64,000 bases of DNA, taken from contig NZXX01000009.1 in assembly GCA_002702065.1 (NCBI GenBank), forward strand, positions 186,001-250,000. Reading direction: 5' to 3'. Of this stretch, positions 40,925 to 50,198 are shown one piece after another. A program made the position numbers and the translations under genes. Source of the DNA: Anaerolineaceae bacterium. GTDB lineage: Bacteria > Chloroflexota > Anaerolineae > Aggregatilineales > Phototrophicaceae. Numbering within the stretch: position 1 is the first letter of the stretch; each line of letters begins with the position of its first letter. The notes beneath the pieces were generated by a model. It worked only from the letters and a program-made list of their open reading frames with translations, searched no databases and was not told where the DNA came from.

Positions 40925-43843
40925 ATGACGACGATTCATGGTTTCGAGTTGATCCGCGAACAGGACATCCCGGAAATCAATACCCGTGCGCGCATCTTCC
41001 GTCACGTGCGCACCGGCGCAGAACTGGTCTCGATGGAAAACGACGACACCAACAAGGTTTTTGGCATCACCTTCGCCACCCCGCCGACCGATTCCACCGG
41101 CCTGCCGCACATTCTGGAACATTCGGTCCTGTGCGGGTCGCGCAAGTACCCGGTCAAAGACCCGTTTATCCAGCTGGCCAAGGGTTCGCTCAACACCTTT
41201 CTGAACGCCTTTACGTTTTCGGATAAAACCTGCTACCCGGTCGCCAGCCAGAACTTGCAGGACTTCTACAACCTGATCGACGTGTATCTGGATGCGGTCT
41301 TTTACCCGCGCATCACGCCGGACATCCTGCAACAGGAAGGCTGGCATTACGAACTGGAACAGGCGGACCAACCGCTGGCCTATAAGGGTGTGGTCTTCAA
41401 CGAGATGAAAGGGGCCTTCAGTTCGCCGGATAGTGTGCTGTCGCGCTGGTCGCAGCAGTCGCTGTTCCCGGATACGGTCTACGGGGTCGAATCCGGCGGC
41501 GACCCGAAATTTATCCCGGACCTGACCTACGAGCAGTTCAAGCAGTTCCACGACACCTACTATCATCCCTCCAACGCCAAAATCTGGTTCTACGGTGACG
41601 ATGACCCGGACGAACGCCTGCGCATCGTCGATGAATTCATCGCTGATTTTGACCGTCTGGATGTGCAGCCGGAAATGGCCCTGCAACCGCGCTTCAGCGA
41701 ACCGCAGGTGATCCGCCGGGGTTATGCTGGTGAAGAAGACGAGGAAGGCGGCAACCGGGGCATGGTCACGGTCAACTGGCTGCTGACCGAAAACACCGAC
41801 CCAGAGCTGACGCTGGGCCTGAACATGCTGGAACATATCCTGCTGGATACGCCGGCCTCACCGCTGCGCAAAGCGTTGATCGACTCCGGTTTGGGCGAAG
41901 ACCTGACCGGCGGCGGCATCGACGAACAGGTGCGCGAAATGTACTTCACCGCCGGGCTGAAAGGCATCGACGCCGACGACGCGCCCAAAGTCGAAGCACT
42001 GATCTTCGATACGCTGACCAAACTGGCGGAAGAGGGCATCGAGCCAGAGATGATCGAAGCGGCGGTCAACACCGTCGAGTTCAGCATGCGCGAGTACAAT
42101 ACCGGCGGCTTCCCGCGTGGTCTGGCAATGATGGTCAGTTCGCTGACAACCTGGATTTACGGCCACGACCCGCTGGCACCGCTGGCCTTTGAAGCGCCGC
42201 TGAATGCGATCAAGACGCGGCTGGAAAATGGCGATCGCTACTTTGAAGACCTGATCGGCAAGTTCCTGCTGGATAACCCGCACCGGACAACCGTCATTCT
42301 GGAGCCGGACCCGACAGTGCGCGAACAGGACGAAGCTGAAGAACGTGCCCGTCTGGACGCCGTCGCATCTACACTGAGCGAGGCGGATGTACAGGCCTTC
42401 ATCGAGAACACCGAAAAACTGCGCATCATGCAGGAAACGCCGGATACGCCGGAAGACCTGGCGAAAATCCCGATGCTGACGCTGGACGACCTCGACAAAG
42501 AGAGCCAGACCATCCCCATTGACCTCAACGAGGCGCATGGCAGCCAGCTCCTGTATCACGATTTGTTCACCAACGGCATCACCTATCTCGATCTCGGCAT
42601 GAACCTGCACGCCCTGCCGCAGCACTATCTGCCGTATGTCGGTTTGTTCAGCCGCGCCCTGCTGGAAATGGGCACCGAAACGGAGGATTATGTCAAATTG
42701 TCGCAGCGCATCGGGCGTAAAACCGGCGGCATTCGCCCTTCATCGCTGACCAGCACGATCAGCGACGGCGTGAACACGACCGCGTGGCTGTTCCTGCGCG
42801 GCAAAGGCACCATGACGCAGACGCAGGACGTGCTCGACATCCTGCGCGATATTCTGCTGACGGTCAATTTTGATGACCGAGAACGGTTCCTGCAAATCGT
42901 GCTGGAGGCCAAAGCCGGTAAAGAAGCGGGGCTGGTGCCCGGCGGGCATGGCGTGGTCAATTCACGGCTGCGGGCACAGTTCAGCGAAGCCGACTGGGTA
43001 GCGGAGCAGATGGGCGGGGTCAGCTACCTGTTCTTCCTGCGCAACCTGATCAAGCAAATCGAAACCGACTGGCCATCGGTGCTGGATGTGTTGCAGCAAA
43101 TGCGGTATCTGCTGGTCAACCGCAACACCATGATCGCCAATGTCACGCTCGACCAGGACAACTGGGCCGCCTTCCAGCCGCAGCTCGATGGCTTCCTCGA
43201 GTCCCTGCCGACAGGCTCCGGTGATCTGGCGATGTGGACGCCGGAATATGGCGCGGACAACGAAGGCCTGACCATCCCGGCACAGGTGAACTATGTGGGC
43301 AAGGGCGCGCCGCTGTACGATCACGGCTACACCATGCACGGCTCGGTGCAGGTGATTCGCGGCTTCCTCAACACGGCTTACCTGTGGGAGAAAGTGCGTG
43401 TTCAGGGCGGTGCATATGGCGGGTTTGCCACGTTTGACCGGCATACCGGCGTGTTTAATTTCCTCAGCTACCGTGACCCGAACCTGCTCGGTACGCTGAA
43501 GAATTATGACGCCGCCGCACAGTATCTGCGCAACCTCGACCTGCACCCGGACGAGCTGACTAAGAGCATCATCGGCACCATCGGCAGCATCGATTCGTAT
43601 CAACTGCCGGACGCCAAGGGCTACACCTCGATGGTGCGGCATTTGGTCGGCGTCAGCGATGAAGAACGGCAGCAGCTGCGCGAAGAGGTGCTGGGCACGA
43701 CCGCCGCGCACTTCCGCCAGTTCGCCGATGCGCTGGACGCTGTCCGGGATAACGGCCATGTCGTCGTGCTTGGTTCGGCGGATGCCATCAACAAGGCCAA
43801 CCCCGAACTGAACAATGCACTGAAAGTGACCAAAGTGCTGTAA
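40925..43843 (+). CDS. M16C insulinase-family metalloprotease, PreP/Cym1-like
   Basis: A 972-residue zinc protease. The inverted zinc motif is HILEHSVLCGSRKYPVKDPF (H62-x-x-E65-H66), followed by LAKGSLNTFLNAFTFSDKTCYP and VVFNEMKGAFSSPDSVLSR with the distal Glu, all highly typical of presequence-peptidase-like M16C enzymes, which degrade peptides inside a closed two-half chamber. No signal peptide is visible, so it is probably cytoplasmic and degrades free peptides. ATG 40925 has AAGGA seven bases upstream; a longer start at 40877 lies inside the candidate promoter. Confidence 0.95.
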   Translation: MTTIHGFELIREQDIPEINTRARIFRHVRTGAELVSMENDDTNKVFGITFATPPTDSTGLPHILEHSVLCGSRKYPVKDPFIQLAKGSLNTFLNAFTFSDKTCYPVASQNLQDFYNLIDVYLDAVFYPRITPDILQQEGWHYELEQADQPLAYKGVVFNEMKGAFSSPDSVLSRWSQQSLFPDTVYGVESGGDPKFIPDLTYEQFKQFHDTYYHPSNAKIWFYGDDDPDERLRIVDEFIADFDRLDVQPEMALQPRFSEPQVIRRGYAGEEDEEGGNRGMVTVNWLLTENTDPELTLGLNMLEHILLDTPASPLRKALIDSGLGEDLTGGGIDEQVREMYFTAGLKGIDADDAPKVEALIFDTLTKLAEEGIEPEMIEAAVNTVEFSMREYNTGGFPRGLAMMVSSLTTWIYGHDPLAPLAFEAPLNAIKTRLENGDRYFEDLIGKFLLDNPHRTTVILEPDPTVREQDEAEERARLDAVASTLSEADVQAFIENTEKLRIMQETPDTPEDLAKIPMLTLDDLDKESQTIPIDLNEAHGSQLLYHDLFTNGITYLDLGMNLHALPQHYLPYVGLFSRALLEMGTETEDYVKLSQRIGRKTGGIRPSSLTSTISDGVNTTAWLFLRGKGTMTQTQDVLDILRDILLTVNFDDRERFLQIVLEAKAGKEAGLVPGGHGVVNSRLRAQFSEADWVAEQMGGVSYLFFLRNLIKQIETDWPSVLDVLQQMRYLLVNRNTMIANVTLDQDNWAAFQPQLDGFLESLPTGSGDLAMWTPEYGADNEGLTIPAQVNYVGKGAPLYDHGYTMHGSVQVIRGFLNTAYLWEKVRVQGGAYGGFATFDRHTGVFNFLSYRDPNLLGTLKNYDAAAQYLRNLDLHPDELTKSIIGTIGSIDSYQLPDAKGYTSMVRHLVGVSDEERQQLREEVLGTTAAHFRQFADALDAVRDNGHVVVLGSADAINKANPELNNALKVTKVL

Positions 43844-43858
43844 GCCTCACGAATCATC

Positions 43859-43895
43859 AGGGGCGATTCCGCTGCAACCAGCGAGAATCGCCCCT
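43859..43895. repeat. Intergenic hairpin overlapping the TIR gene stop codon
   Basis: AGGGGCGATTC (43859-43869) and GAATCGCCCCT (43885-43895), an 11-bp perfect stem between convergent genes; its right arm forms the TAG stop of the minus-strand TIR gene. Resembles intergenic palindromic elements and can also terminate transcription. Confidence 0.6.
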
Positions 43896-46812
43896 ACTCC
43901 GCAGGCGGCGTCACCGTCGGCAGCAGGCCCTCGGCATCGCAGGGCGGGTTGACGTTATACTGGTCACGCTCGGCGCAGGATAATTCCGGCACATAGCGGT
44001 TGGCGTGTGCCCACGCGACCAGACCATCCAGCGAACTTTCCACACGCCACAGCCGCACCGTATTATCCTCGGCACCAGAGATGGCAAAGCGCCCGTCCGA
44101 GCTAAACGCCACGCTCAATGCCCAGTTGGTGTGCCCCAGAAAACGCCGAATCTCCTGCCCGGCCTCGACATCCCACAAGCGCAGGGTCAGGTCGGACGAT
44201 GCAGTCAGCGCATTCAATCCGTCGGGGCTGAAGGCCACGCCAAACACCGCCCCGGTATGCCCCACAAACTGGCGGATTTCCTCGCCGGTTGTCACGTCCC
44301 ACAAGCGCACGCTGGTATCCCACGACGTAGACAGCATCTGTGTGCCATCCGGGCTGAAGGCGACGTTGTTCACGCGGTCGCTGTGGCCGATGAACTGACG
44401 CACTTCCGTCCCGGCGGCAATATCCCACAACCGCACCGTGCGATCATCCGATGCCGTCAGCAGATACTGGCCATCCGGGCTGACCGCCACATAGTTCACG
44501 GCTGCCGTATGGCCCTCAAACCGCTTGATCTCCTGCCCGCTTGTCACGTCCCATTGATGCACCGTTTTATCGCGCGAGGTCGAAAAAGCCGTCTCACCAT
44601 CCGGGCTAAACGCGACGCTCAGCACCCGGTCGGTATGGCCGTCATAGGCAACATGGCCTTCCCATGTCTCGACATCCCAGAAGCGCACGGTGCCATCCCA
44701 ACTGGCCGACGCAATCGTCTGGCCATCCGGGCTGAAAACCACCGTTTGCACCGTATCGGTATGGCCTTCCAGTTTGCGCAGCTGCTGGCCGGTCGCCACA
44801 TCCCAAATGCGGATGCTGGTATCCAGCGCCGGGGGGCGCAGCGGGCCCGCACCAGACGCCGCCAGCGTGTCATCGGGGCTGAGCACGGCACTCCATACCC
44901 AATCGTCATGCCCCTCCATCAACCGGATTTGCGCCCGGCTCTTGAGGTCCCAAAGCCAGACCACCGGGTCCGCCGCACGGTCGATCTGCGGGTCGGGGAC
45001 ATCGTTGCCCGCATTGCCCGTGCCCGTCATCACATATTCACCATCAGGGCTGAGGGCCATCGCCAGTACGCGGTCTTCATGGCCGACAAACCGCTGCACC
45101 TCCAGCGCGGTACCGACATTCCACACGCGCAGCGTCCGGTCCCACGAGGCCGAATAAAGCTGACGACCATCGGCGCTGAAATCAACGGCGGTGACAATGT
45201 CCGTATGGCCGTAGAACGTGTTGACGACCTCGCCCGTTTCGGCGTTCCACAGATGCAGCCGTCCGCCACTATCCTGATTCCAGGTGCCCGCCACCACTTG
45301 ACGCGCATCCGGGCTGAAGGCCACCGCCCGCACAAAACCGGAATTCGGTTCAAATCGCTGCAACTCGTCGCCGGTCTCCAAGTCCCAGATGCGCACCGTG
45401 CGGTCGATAATCAGGGGGTCGGTGCGTCCGGTCAGGTCGCTGTCGCCCGAACTGGAAACCGCCCGCAGGCCATCCGGCGACACATCAAGGTTCAGGATCG
45501 CGCCGGGGCTGCTGATATGCAGCACCTGTTCACTGCTGGCAACGTCCCATAAGCGCAGCGTCCGGTCCAGCGAACCAGACAGCAGTTGGGTGCCATCCGG
45601 CGTGTAACGCAGCCGGGTCACCAGCCCTTCATGGCCGGTCAGTTCCGCCTCAGTTGCGCCAGTTGCCGCGTTGAGCAGCCGTACCGAGCCATCGAACATC
45701 CCAACCGCCACCTGACGACCATCTGGGCTGACCGCCACACTACCCGCAATGGCGTTCTCAAACGTCCACTGCTCGGCCTGGGTGCCATTCAGCGTATTCC
45801 ATGTGATCAGCGTGCCATCCGACGACACCGAATAGGCGCGTGTTCCACCGGGGTCAAAAGCGACATCCAGCACAGATTTGCCGTGTCCTTCCAGCCGGTA
45901 GCGCGCACCGGGGCCATAGATCGCCCGTGCCAGCGTCTGCTGCACATCAGCCAGCGGGTCATCATTGGCGTCATAGGCCGCAATCGCCAGCGCCAGCCCC
46001 AGATTGGTCTGGGCATCGTTGATCAGGTTACGGGCATTCGCCGCCAGCGCCAGACTGTTCGATTCCTGACCGCGTTCCTCAGCAACCAGCCGCAGCCGTT
46101 CTGCTTCCTGACGACGTGTTTCGGAAAGCTGATACAAAAACAGCGACACAATAGCCAGCCCTACCGCCACCACCAGTGCCACCGATACCCCGGCCAGAAT
46201 GCGACGCTGGCGGGTGGTTTCGGCATTGCGGCTGGCGATGATGTACTGCGTGTGCAGGTCGGTCGGCTCCGGGTGCAGGTCCATGCTGCCGGTCAGCCAC
46301 GCTTCTGCCCGCGTGATCTCGTTACCGTTCAGCAGCAGGCTGGAATCCCGCCCGGACTGGTCCCATTCCAGCGCACGCAGCAGCAGCCGTGTGTGTTCGC
46401 GGGTGTGGTCCAGGTCGGTGTCCAGTGACTCGCGCAGGCTGTCAAACGCCCGGTCAAAATCGTCATGCTTTCTGAAAAAAATCCAGTTATGGGAACTGAT
46501 GGTCGGATGCAGCGCGTCTTTGTCGGGGGTCTCGACCAGCTCGCGGAACAGGATCGGCACAATGCGCTTGTTGTTGGCGACCGCATAGTTGATCTCGTCC
46601 CGGCAAATCTCGGATCGCACCGAATCCGGGCTGATCACAAAGATGAAGGAATCCGCCTTGTTGATGCCTTCCTGAATTTCGCGCCACCAGTCGGCGGTCA
46701 GCGGGATATCTTCCCAATCCACCCAGATGTCACGCTCAAGGCCGATCAGCCGTTCGTGCAGACGGCGAACAAATTCAATATCAACACGAGAATAAGATAT
46801 AAATTCAGTCAA
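43894..46812 (-). CDS. TIR-domain membrane protein with 14 WD40 repeats
   Basis: A 972-residue fusion. Residues 1-130 are a TIR (TIR_2-type) domain: FISYSRVDIEFVRRLHERL, VDWEDIPLTADWWREIQEGI, FIFVISPDSVRSEICRDEINYA with candidate NAD-cleaving Glu73. A membrane helix lies at 205-228, a coiled segment follows, and 14 WD40 repeats (GHTDxVxxVAFSPDG...RLWD) fill 300-940, enough for two seven-bladed propellers. Likely a signalling or defence sensor that hydrolyses NAD when the propellers bind a target; this is inference. The start is TTG with AGGAGG five bases upstream. Confidence 0.9.
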   Translation of the reverse strand: MTEFISYSRVDIEFVRRLHERLIGLERDIWVDWEDIPLTADWWREIQEGINKADSFIFVISPDSVRSEICRDEINYAVANNKRIVPILFRELVETPDKDALHPTISSHNWIFFRKHDDFDRAFDSLRESLDTDLDHTREHTRLLLRALEWDQSGRDSSLLLNGNEITRAEAWLTGSMDLHPEPTDLHTQYIIASRNAETTRQRRILAGVSVALVVAVGLAIVSLFLYQLSETRRQEAERLRLVAEERGQESNSLALAANARNLINDAQTNLGLALAIAAYDANDDPLADVQQTLARAIYGPGARYRLEGHGKSVLDVAFDPGGTRAYSVSSDGTLITWNTLNGTQAEQWTFENAIAGSVAVSPDGRQVAVGMFDGSVRLLNAATGATEAELTGHEGLVTRLRYTPDGTQLLSGSLDRTLRLWDVASSEQVLHISSPGAILNLDVSPDGLRAVSSSGDSDLTGRTDPLIIDRTVRIWDLETGDELQRFEPNSGFVRAVAFSPDARQVVAGTWNQDSGGRLHLWNAETGEVVNTFYGHTDIVTAVDFSADGRQLYSASWDRTLRVWNVGTALEVQRFVGHEDRVLAMALSPDGEYVMTGTGNAGNDVPDPQIDRAADPVVWLWDLKSRAQIRLMEGHDDWVWSAVLSPDDTLAASGAGPLRPPALDTSIRIWDVATGQQLRKLEGHTDTVQTVVFSPDGQTIASASWDGTVRFWDVETWEGHVAYDGHTDRVLSVAFSPDGETAFSTSRDKTVHQWDVTSGQEIKRFEGHTAAVNYVAVSPDGQYLLTASDDRTVRLWDIAAGTEVRQFIGHSDRVNNVAFSPDGTQMLSTSWDTSVRLWDVTTGEEIRQFVGHTGAVFGVAFSPDGLNALTASSDLTLRLWDVEAGQEIRRFLGHTNWALSVAFSSDGRFAISGAEDNTVRLWRVESSLDGLVAWAHANRYVPELSCAERDQYNVNPPCDAEGLLPTVTPPAE

Positions 46813-46914
46813 GATGGCCTCCTGATTATGGGCCGTTCTGCTGTCAGACCGTTTAAATAACAGCCGGTGCTATCTTCGAGCTTAATACGATAACCTCTCT
46901 AGCACCAAAAAAGA

Positions 46915-47784
46915 TCACTCCACCGCCGCCAGCGCACACAACCGGCTGTATGTCGCCTGAATGGTCAGCGCGTCCGACGTATGAAACGGAACTGGCGCTT
47001 CAATGGCACAGGTCCCGGCTACATCAAAATCGACCCACGCCTGCAACAGGTCCCGGTAGCGAATATCGGCTTCGTTCAGCGGCAGATGGGCCCTCTCGCC
47101 TTTCGGGCTGTAATCAATGCCGCTCATATGAAAATGCAGCCGGTGCAAACCAGGGTCGCCCAGCATATCCCGCACGAGAGTCAGCGCGGCGGCAAATTCG
47201 TCATAGCTGTTAAAGGTGCCATCGCCTGCGCGGGCATGCAGGTGCGCCCAGTCGATGCAGGGGGCGACCCCCGGCACGTCACGGCTGAGGGCCACGACCT
47301 CGTCCAGATTGCCGAACATGGCCCCTTTGCCCATCGTTTCCGGGCGCAGCATCACGTCGACGCCTTCCTCACGCAGTATCCCCGTCAGTTCAAGCAGCTT
47401 CTGGCGGGCACGTTCGTATACCTGTTCCGGTGGCTGCCCATGATAGCTGCCGGGATGAAAGATGATGTCCTTCGCCCCGGCCAGCCAGCCTTTGCGGGCC
47501 GCCATCAACAGGCGTTCATCGCTCTTTTCCATCAGTTCGGCGGTCTGGCTGTTCAGATTGATGAAGTAAGGCGCATGCACGCTCAGCGACACGTTGAACT
47601 TTTCCGCCGCTGCTTTAATATCGGCACACGACTGATCACTGACGCGGACACTGCGCACCCATGCGATCTCCAGATGATCCAGCCCTAACTGGCGGATATG
47701 CTCAATCGCCGCCACAGTGCCGCTGCCGGGTGTGGTTTGGGGTACCCCTACGGTGCCAAACCGAATCTGCGTATTGTTAGTCAA
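46915..47784 (-). CDS. Endonuclease IV-like TIM-barrel protein
   Basis: A 289-residue TIM barrel of the AP endonuclease 2/xylose-isomerase-like superfamily. LSVHAPYFINLNS, RPETMGKGAMFGNLDEV, CIDWAHLHARAGDG and ACAIEAP-like CAIEAPVPF correspond to endonuclease IV metal-site motifs, which cut DNA at abasic sites, though this copy is divergent. A sugar isomerase is the alternative. The start is TTG with GGGAG five bases upstream. Confidence 0.75.
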   Translation of the reverse strand: MTNNTQIRFGTVGVPQTTPGSGTVAAIEHIRQLGLDHLEIAWVRSVRVSDQSCADIKAAAEKFNVSLSVHAPYFINLNSQTAELMEKSDERLLMAARKGWLAGAKDIIFHPGSYHGQPPEQVYERARQKLLELTGILREEGVDVMLRPETMGKGAMFGNLDEVVALSRDVPGVAPCIDWAHLHARAGDGTFNSYDEFAAALTLVRDMLGDPGLHRLHFHMSGIDYSPKGERAHLPLNEADIRYRDLLQAWVDFDVAGTCAIEAPVPFHTSDALTIQATYSRLCALAAVE

Positions 47785-47935
47785 GACTGCTCCCTAGAAA
47801 TGCTCTTGTTAGTTGCGATCTCTATACTATACTGAACCTAAACATCCTTGCGAGGTGTTTCGTTCAGGTCTCATCGGGGTTATTAGAGATAGCGGACATC
47901 TCAATCAAACTTTTTGAAAGATACAACTACGTATT

Positions 47936-48568
47936 ATGGAACACGTAAACGACACCACACATCGCCCGACTATTTCCACCCGGACTCGTCAAAGCGGGCT
48001 GCCCTATCCGGCTGGCCTGTCACGCTCGCTGGTGCGCCTGCCGATCTGGCTGTACCGGCTGGGCTTTGGCTGGCTGATGGGCAGGCTGGGCCTGATGGTA
48101 CTGACGACATGGGGCCGAAACAGTGGTCTGCCCCGCCATACCGCCATCGAATACCGGGTGCATGGCAGTAAAATCTATATTGTATCCGCCTGGGGCCGCA
48201 GACCAAACTGGTATCGCAACCTGATCGAACAGCCAGTGGTGCGGGTGCGCATGGGCGGGCGGGTGTGCAGCGGTCGGGCCGAGGTCATCAGCGATGCCGG
48301 GGAAGCGCTGCGGGTACTGTATCTGTTTCGCAAGCGCGCGCCTTTCATCTACGATCCGATACTGGCCTATCTCAGCGATCACCAGTCGGTCAACTCGCGC
48401 ACGCTGCCGAACGTCTCGCACAAATTCACCATTGTCCGCATCAGCCCTTCGGATAACGTCGTGGGTCCCCCCACGGTTCAGCCCGACCTGCGCTGGATCT
48501 GGCCGCTGGGCGCGCTGATGCTGACCGGGATGTGGGGTATCGGGCGGCTGATTGGGTCGCGGAAATAA
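47936..48568 (+). CDS. Deazaflavin (F420)-dependent nitroreductase-family protein
   Basis: A 210-residue protein of the Ddn/FDOR split-barrel family: RLPIWLYRLGFG, VLTTWGRNSGLPRHTAIEYRV, YIVSAWGRRPNWYRNLIEQPVVRVRMGG match the F420-dependent quinone reductase signature (LxTxGRxSGxxR, WxxNL). A C-terminal helix follows. If so the organism makes cofactor F420, which relatives use to reduce quinones and nitro compounds. Heme or flavin as cofactor are alternatives. Confidence 0.8.
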   Translation: MEHVNDTTHRPTISTRTRQSGLPYPAGLSRSLVRLPIWLYRLGFGWLMGRLGLMVLTTWGRNSGLPRHTAIEYRVHGSKIYIVSAWGRRPNWYRNLIEQPVVRVRMGGRVCSGRAEVISDAGEALRVLYLFRKRAPFIYDPILAYLSDHQSVNSRTLPNVSHKFTIVRISPSDNVVGPPTVQPDLRWIWPLGALMLTGMWGIGRLIGSRK

Positions 48569-48573
48569 CCCCC

Positions 48574-49500
48574 ATGTCGGATGCCGTTCAGTTGCACCGG
48601 CGGCTGCGGGTGGCGCTGCAAAACAACGACCACCAGGAAGCCATCGCCTGCCTGAAAGAAGCGGCGGCACTGGCCCGAACAGAAGGCGACCACGCCGCGG
48701 AAGGCCGTCATCTGGGCAACCTGGCCCTGATCTACAACCGGCTGGGCAAGCCCGACCAGGCCCTGCGCTGTTTCGAAAAGGCGCTGCGGCTGGTGCGCGC
48801 CGAAGGAGACCGGGTCAGCGAGGATGGCCTGCTGGGCAACATGGGCAATATCCTGCGTGAACAGGGACGCTACGATGAAGCACAGGAGTACCTCAACGCC
48901 GCGCTGCGCATCGCCGGGGAGATCGGCGACAGCCGCGGGCGGGGAATCTGGCTGAGCAATCTGGGTCTGGTGTACGACGATCTCAAACAGTCGGAGCGCG
49001 CCATCGAATGTCACAGCCAGTCGATCACCGTGGCCCGCCAACTGCGCGACCAGCGTGGCCTGGCAGCCCGTCTGCGCAAACTGAGCGACTCGTTTCTGAG
49101 CGCCGGTAACCCCACCGAAGCACTGAAATGTTTGGGCGAGGCCCTGACGATCTATACCGAAATCGGCGACCAGCAAGAGCTGCTGGCCGGGTTGATGGCC
49201 GGAGCGGGTGTGCATACGGCGCTGGCGCAAGCGGCAGCGTCACCGGGCGAAAGTCATCTGTATTATCACAATGCACTGGAATATGATCGACATGCGCTGG
49301 TGCTGGCTCGTGCGGAGGCGAACCACACCGCCGAAGCGGACTTGCTGGCGCATGTGGGTGAAGTGCTGGTGAAAACGGGCCGCCTGCCGGACGCGCAGGA
49401 TTATCTGCGGGCTGCCCATCAGCTTTACGGCATGCTCAACCGGCCCGACGGACAGGCAGCCGTCAACCGGTATCTGAAGTATCTGGCGGAGACAGACTGA
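48574..49500 (+). CDS. TPR-repeat protein
   Basis: A 308-residue all-helical protein made of about six TPRs (HLGNLALIYNRLGKPDQALRCFEKALRLV, LLGNMGNILREQGRYDEAQEYLNAALRIAG, WLSNLGLVYDDLKQSERAIECHSQSITVA). Probably a protein-interaction scaffold in the cytoplasm. It begins 5 bases after the Ddn-like gene and ends 3 bases before the sortase gene, so these three are cotranscribed. ATG 48574 is used; a longer start lies inside the preceding gene. Confidence 0.8.
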   Translation: MSDAVQLHRRLRVALQNNDHQEAIACLKEAAALARTEGDHAAEGRHLGNLALIYNRLGKPDQALRCFEKALRLVRAEGDRVSEDGLLGNMGNILREQGRYDEAQEYLNAALRIAGEIGDSRGRGIWLSNLGLVYDDLKQSERAIECHSQSITVARQLRDQRGLAARLRKLSDSFLSAGNPTEALKCLGEALTIYTEIGDQQELLAGLMAGAGVHTALAQAAASPGESHLYYHNALEYDRHALVLARAEANHTAEADLLAHVGEVLVKTGRLPDAQDYLRAAHQLYGMLNRPDGQAAVNRYLKYLAETD

Positions 49501-49503
49501 TCT

Positions 49504-50142
49504 ATGTACAGACAACAGCGTTCGGGTGGCATACTGACGATTGTGTTTATCGGCTTGCTGGGGCTGGCGATAGGGGTCGGCTATCTGGCCTATGATAACG
49601 GCTGGTTTTCGCCACAGGCGGCCCCCACCCCAACAGCCGTACCGACACAGGCCCAGGCACCCGACGTCACTGCCGAGGCCATTGCCAGTCCCACCGTGCC
49701 ACCTGTACAAGAGATCACGCATGGTGCACGCTTTTACGCGCCAACCGCCGGCATCGCCGGGGACATCGTGCAGAGCTACCTCGATGGCACCAGCTGGGAT
49801 GTATCGCAGTTAGGGCCGAATGTGGGCCATCTTCAGGGCACGGCCTGGATGAACGACACCGGAAACATTGTGCTGGCCGGGCATGTTGAGTTATCCGACG
49901 GGCGACAGGGAATCTTCGCCCGGTTGTCCGAGCTGCAAATTGGCGACTCGATTTCGCTCAGCCAGGACGGGCAGGAGCATCTGTATCAGGTCAAGCAAAA
50001 GTTCACCACAGAACCAACGGATATGTCGGTGGTGTATCCGTCTGAGACGAACCGGCTGACGCTCATCACCTGCTCGGACTACGATTTCTTTCAGGACACC
50101 TATCTGGAGCGTCTCGTCGTCATTGCAGACCGCGTGAGCTAA
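49504..50142 (+). CDS. Sortase (class D/E-like)
   Basis: A 212-residue membrane-anchored transpeptidase. An N-terminal membrane helix (residues 9-30), an Ala/Pro/Thr linker to residue 72, then the sortase barrel with catalytic His127 (NIVLAGHVE), Cys190 (LTLITCSDY) and Arg203 (LERLVVIADR). It attaches secreted proteins to the envelope or cross-links pilins. No LPxTG-like substrate was noticed nearby. In a three-gene run with Ddn-like and TPR genes. Confidence 0.85.
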   Translation: MYRQQRSGGILTIVFIGLLGLAIGVGYLAYDNGWFSPQAAPTPTAVPTQAQAPDVTAEAIASPTVPPVQEITHGARFYAPTAGIAGDIVQSYLDGTSWDVSQLGPNVGHLQGTAWMNDTGNIVLAGHVELSDGRQGIFARLSELQIGDSISLSQDGQEHLYQVKQKFTTEPTDMSVVYPSETNRLTLITCSDYDFFQDTYLERLVVIADRVS

Positions 50143-50198
50143 CGTATCGTTCCGGCGTCACTTCAATCTGTGCGGCTGAAGCAGTCTCGTATAAAGCG

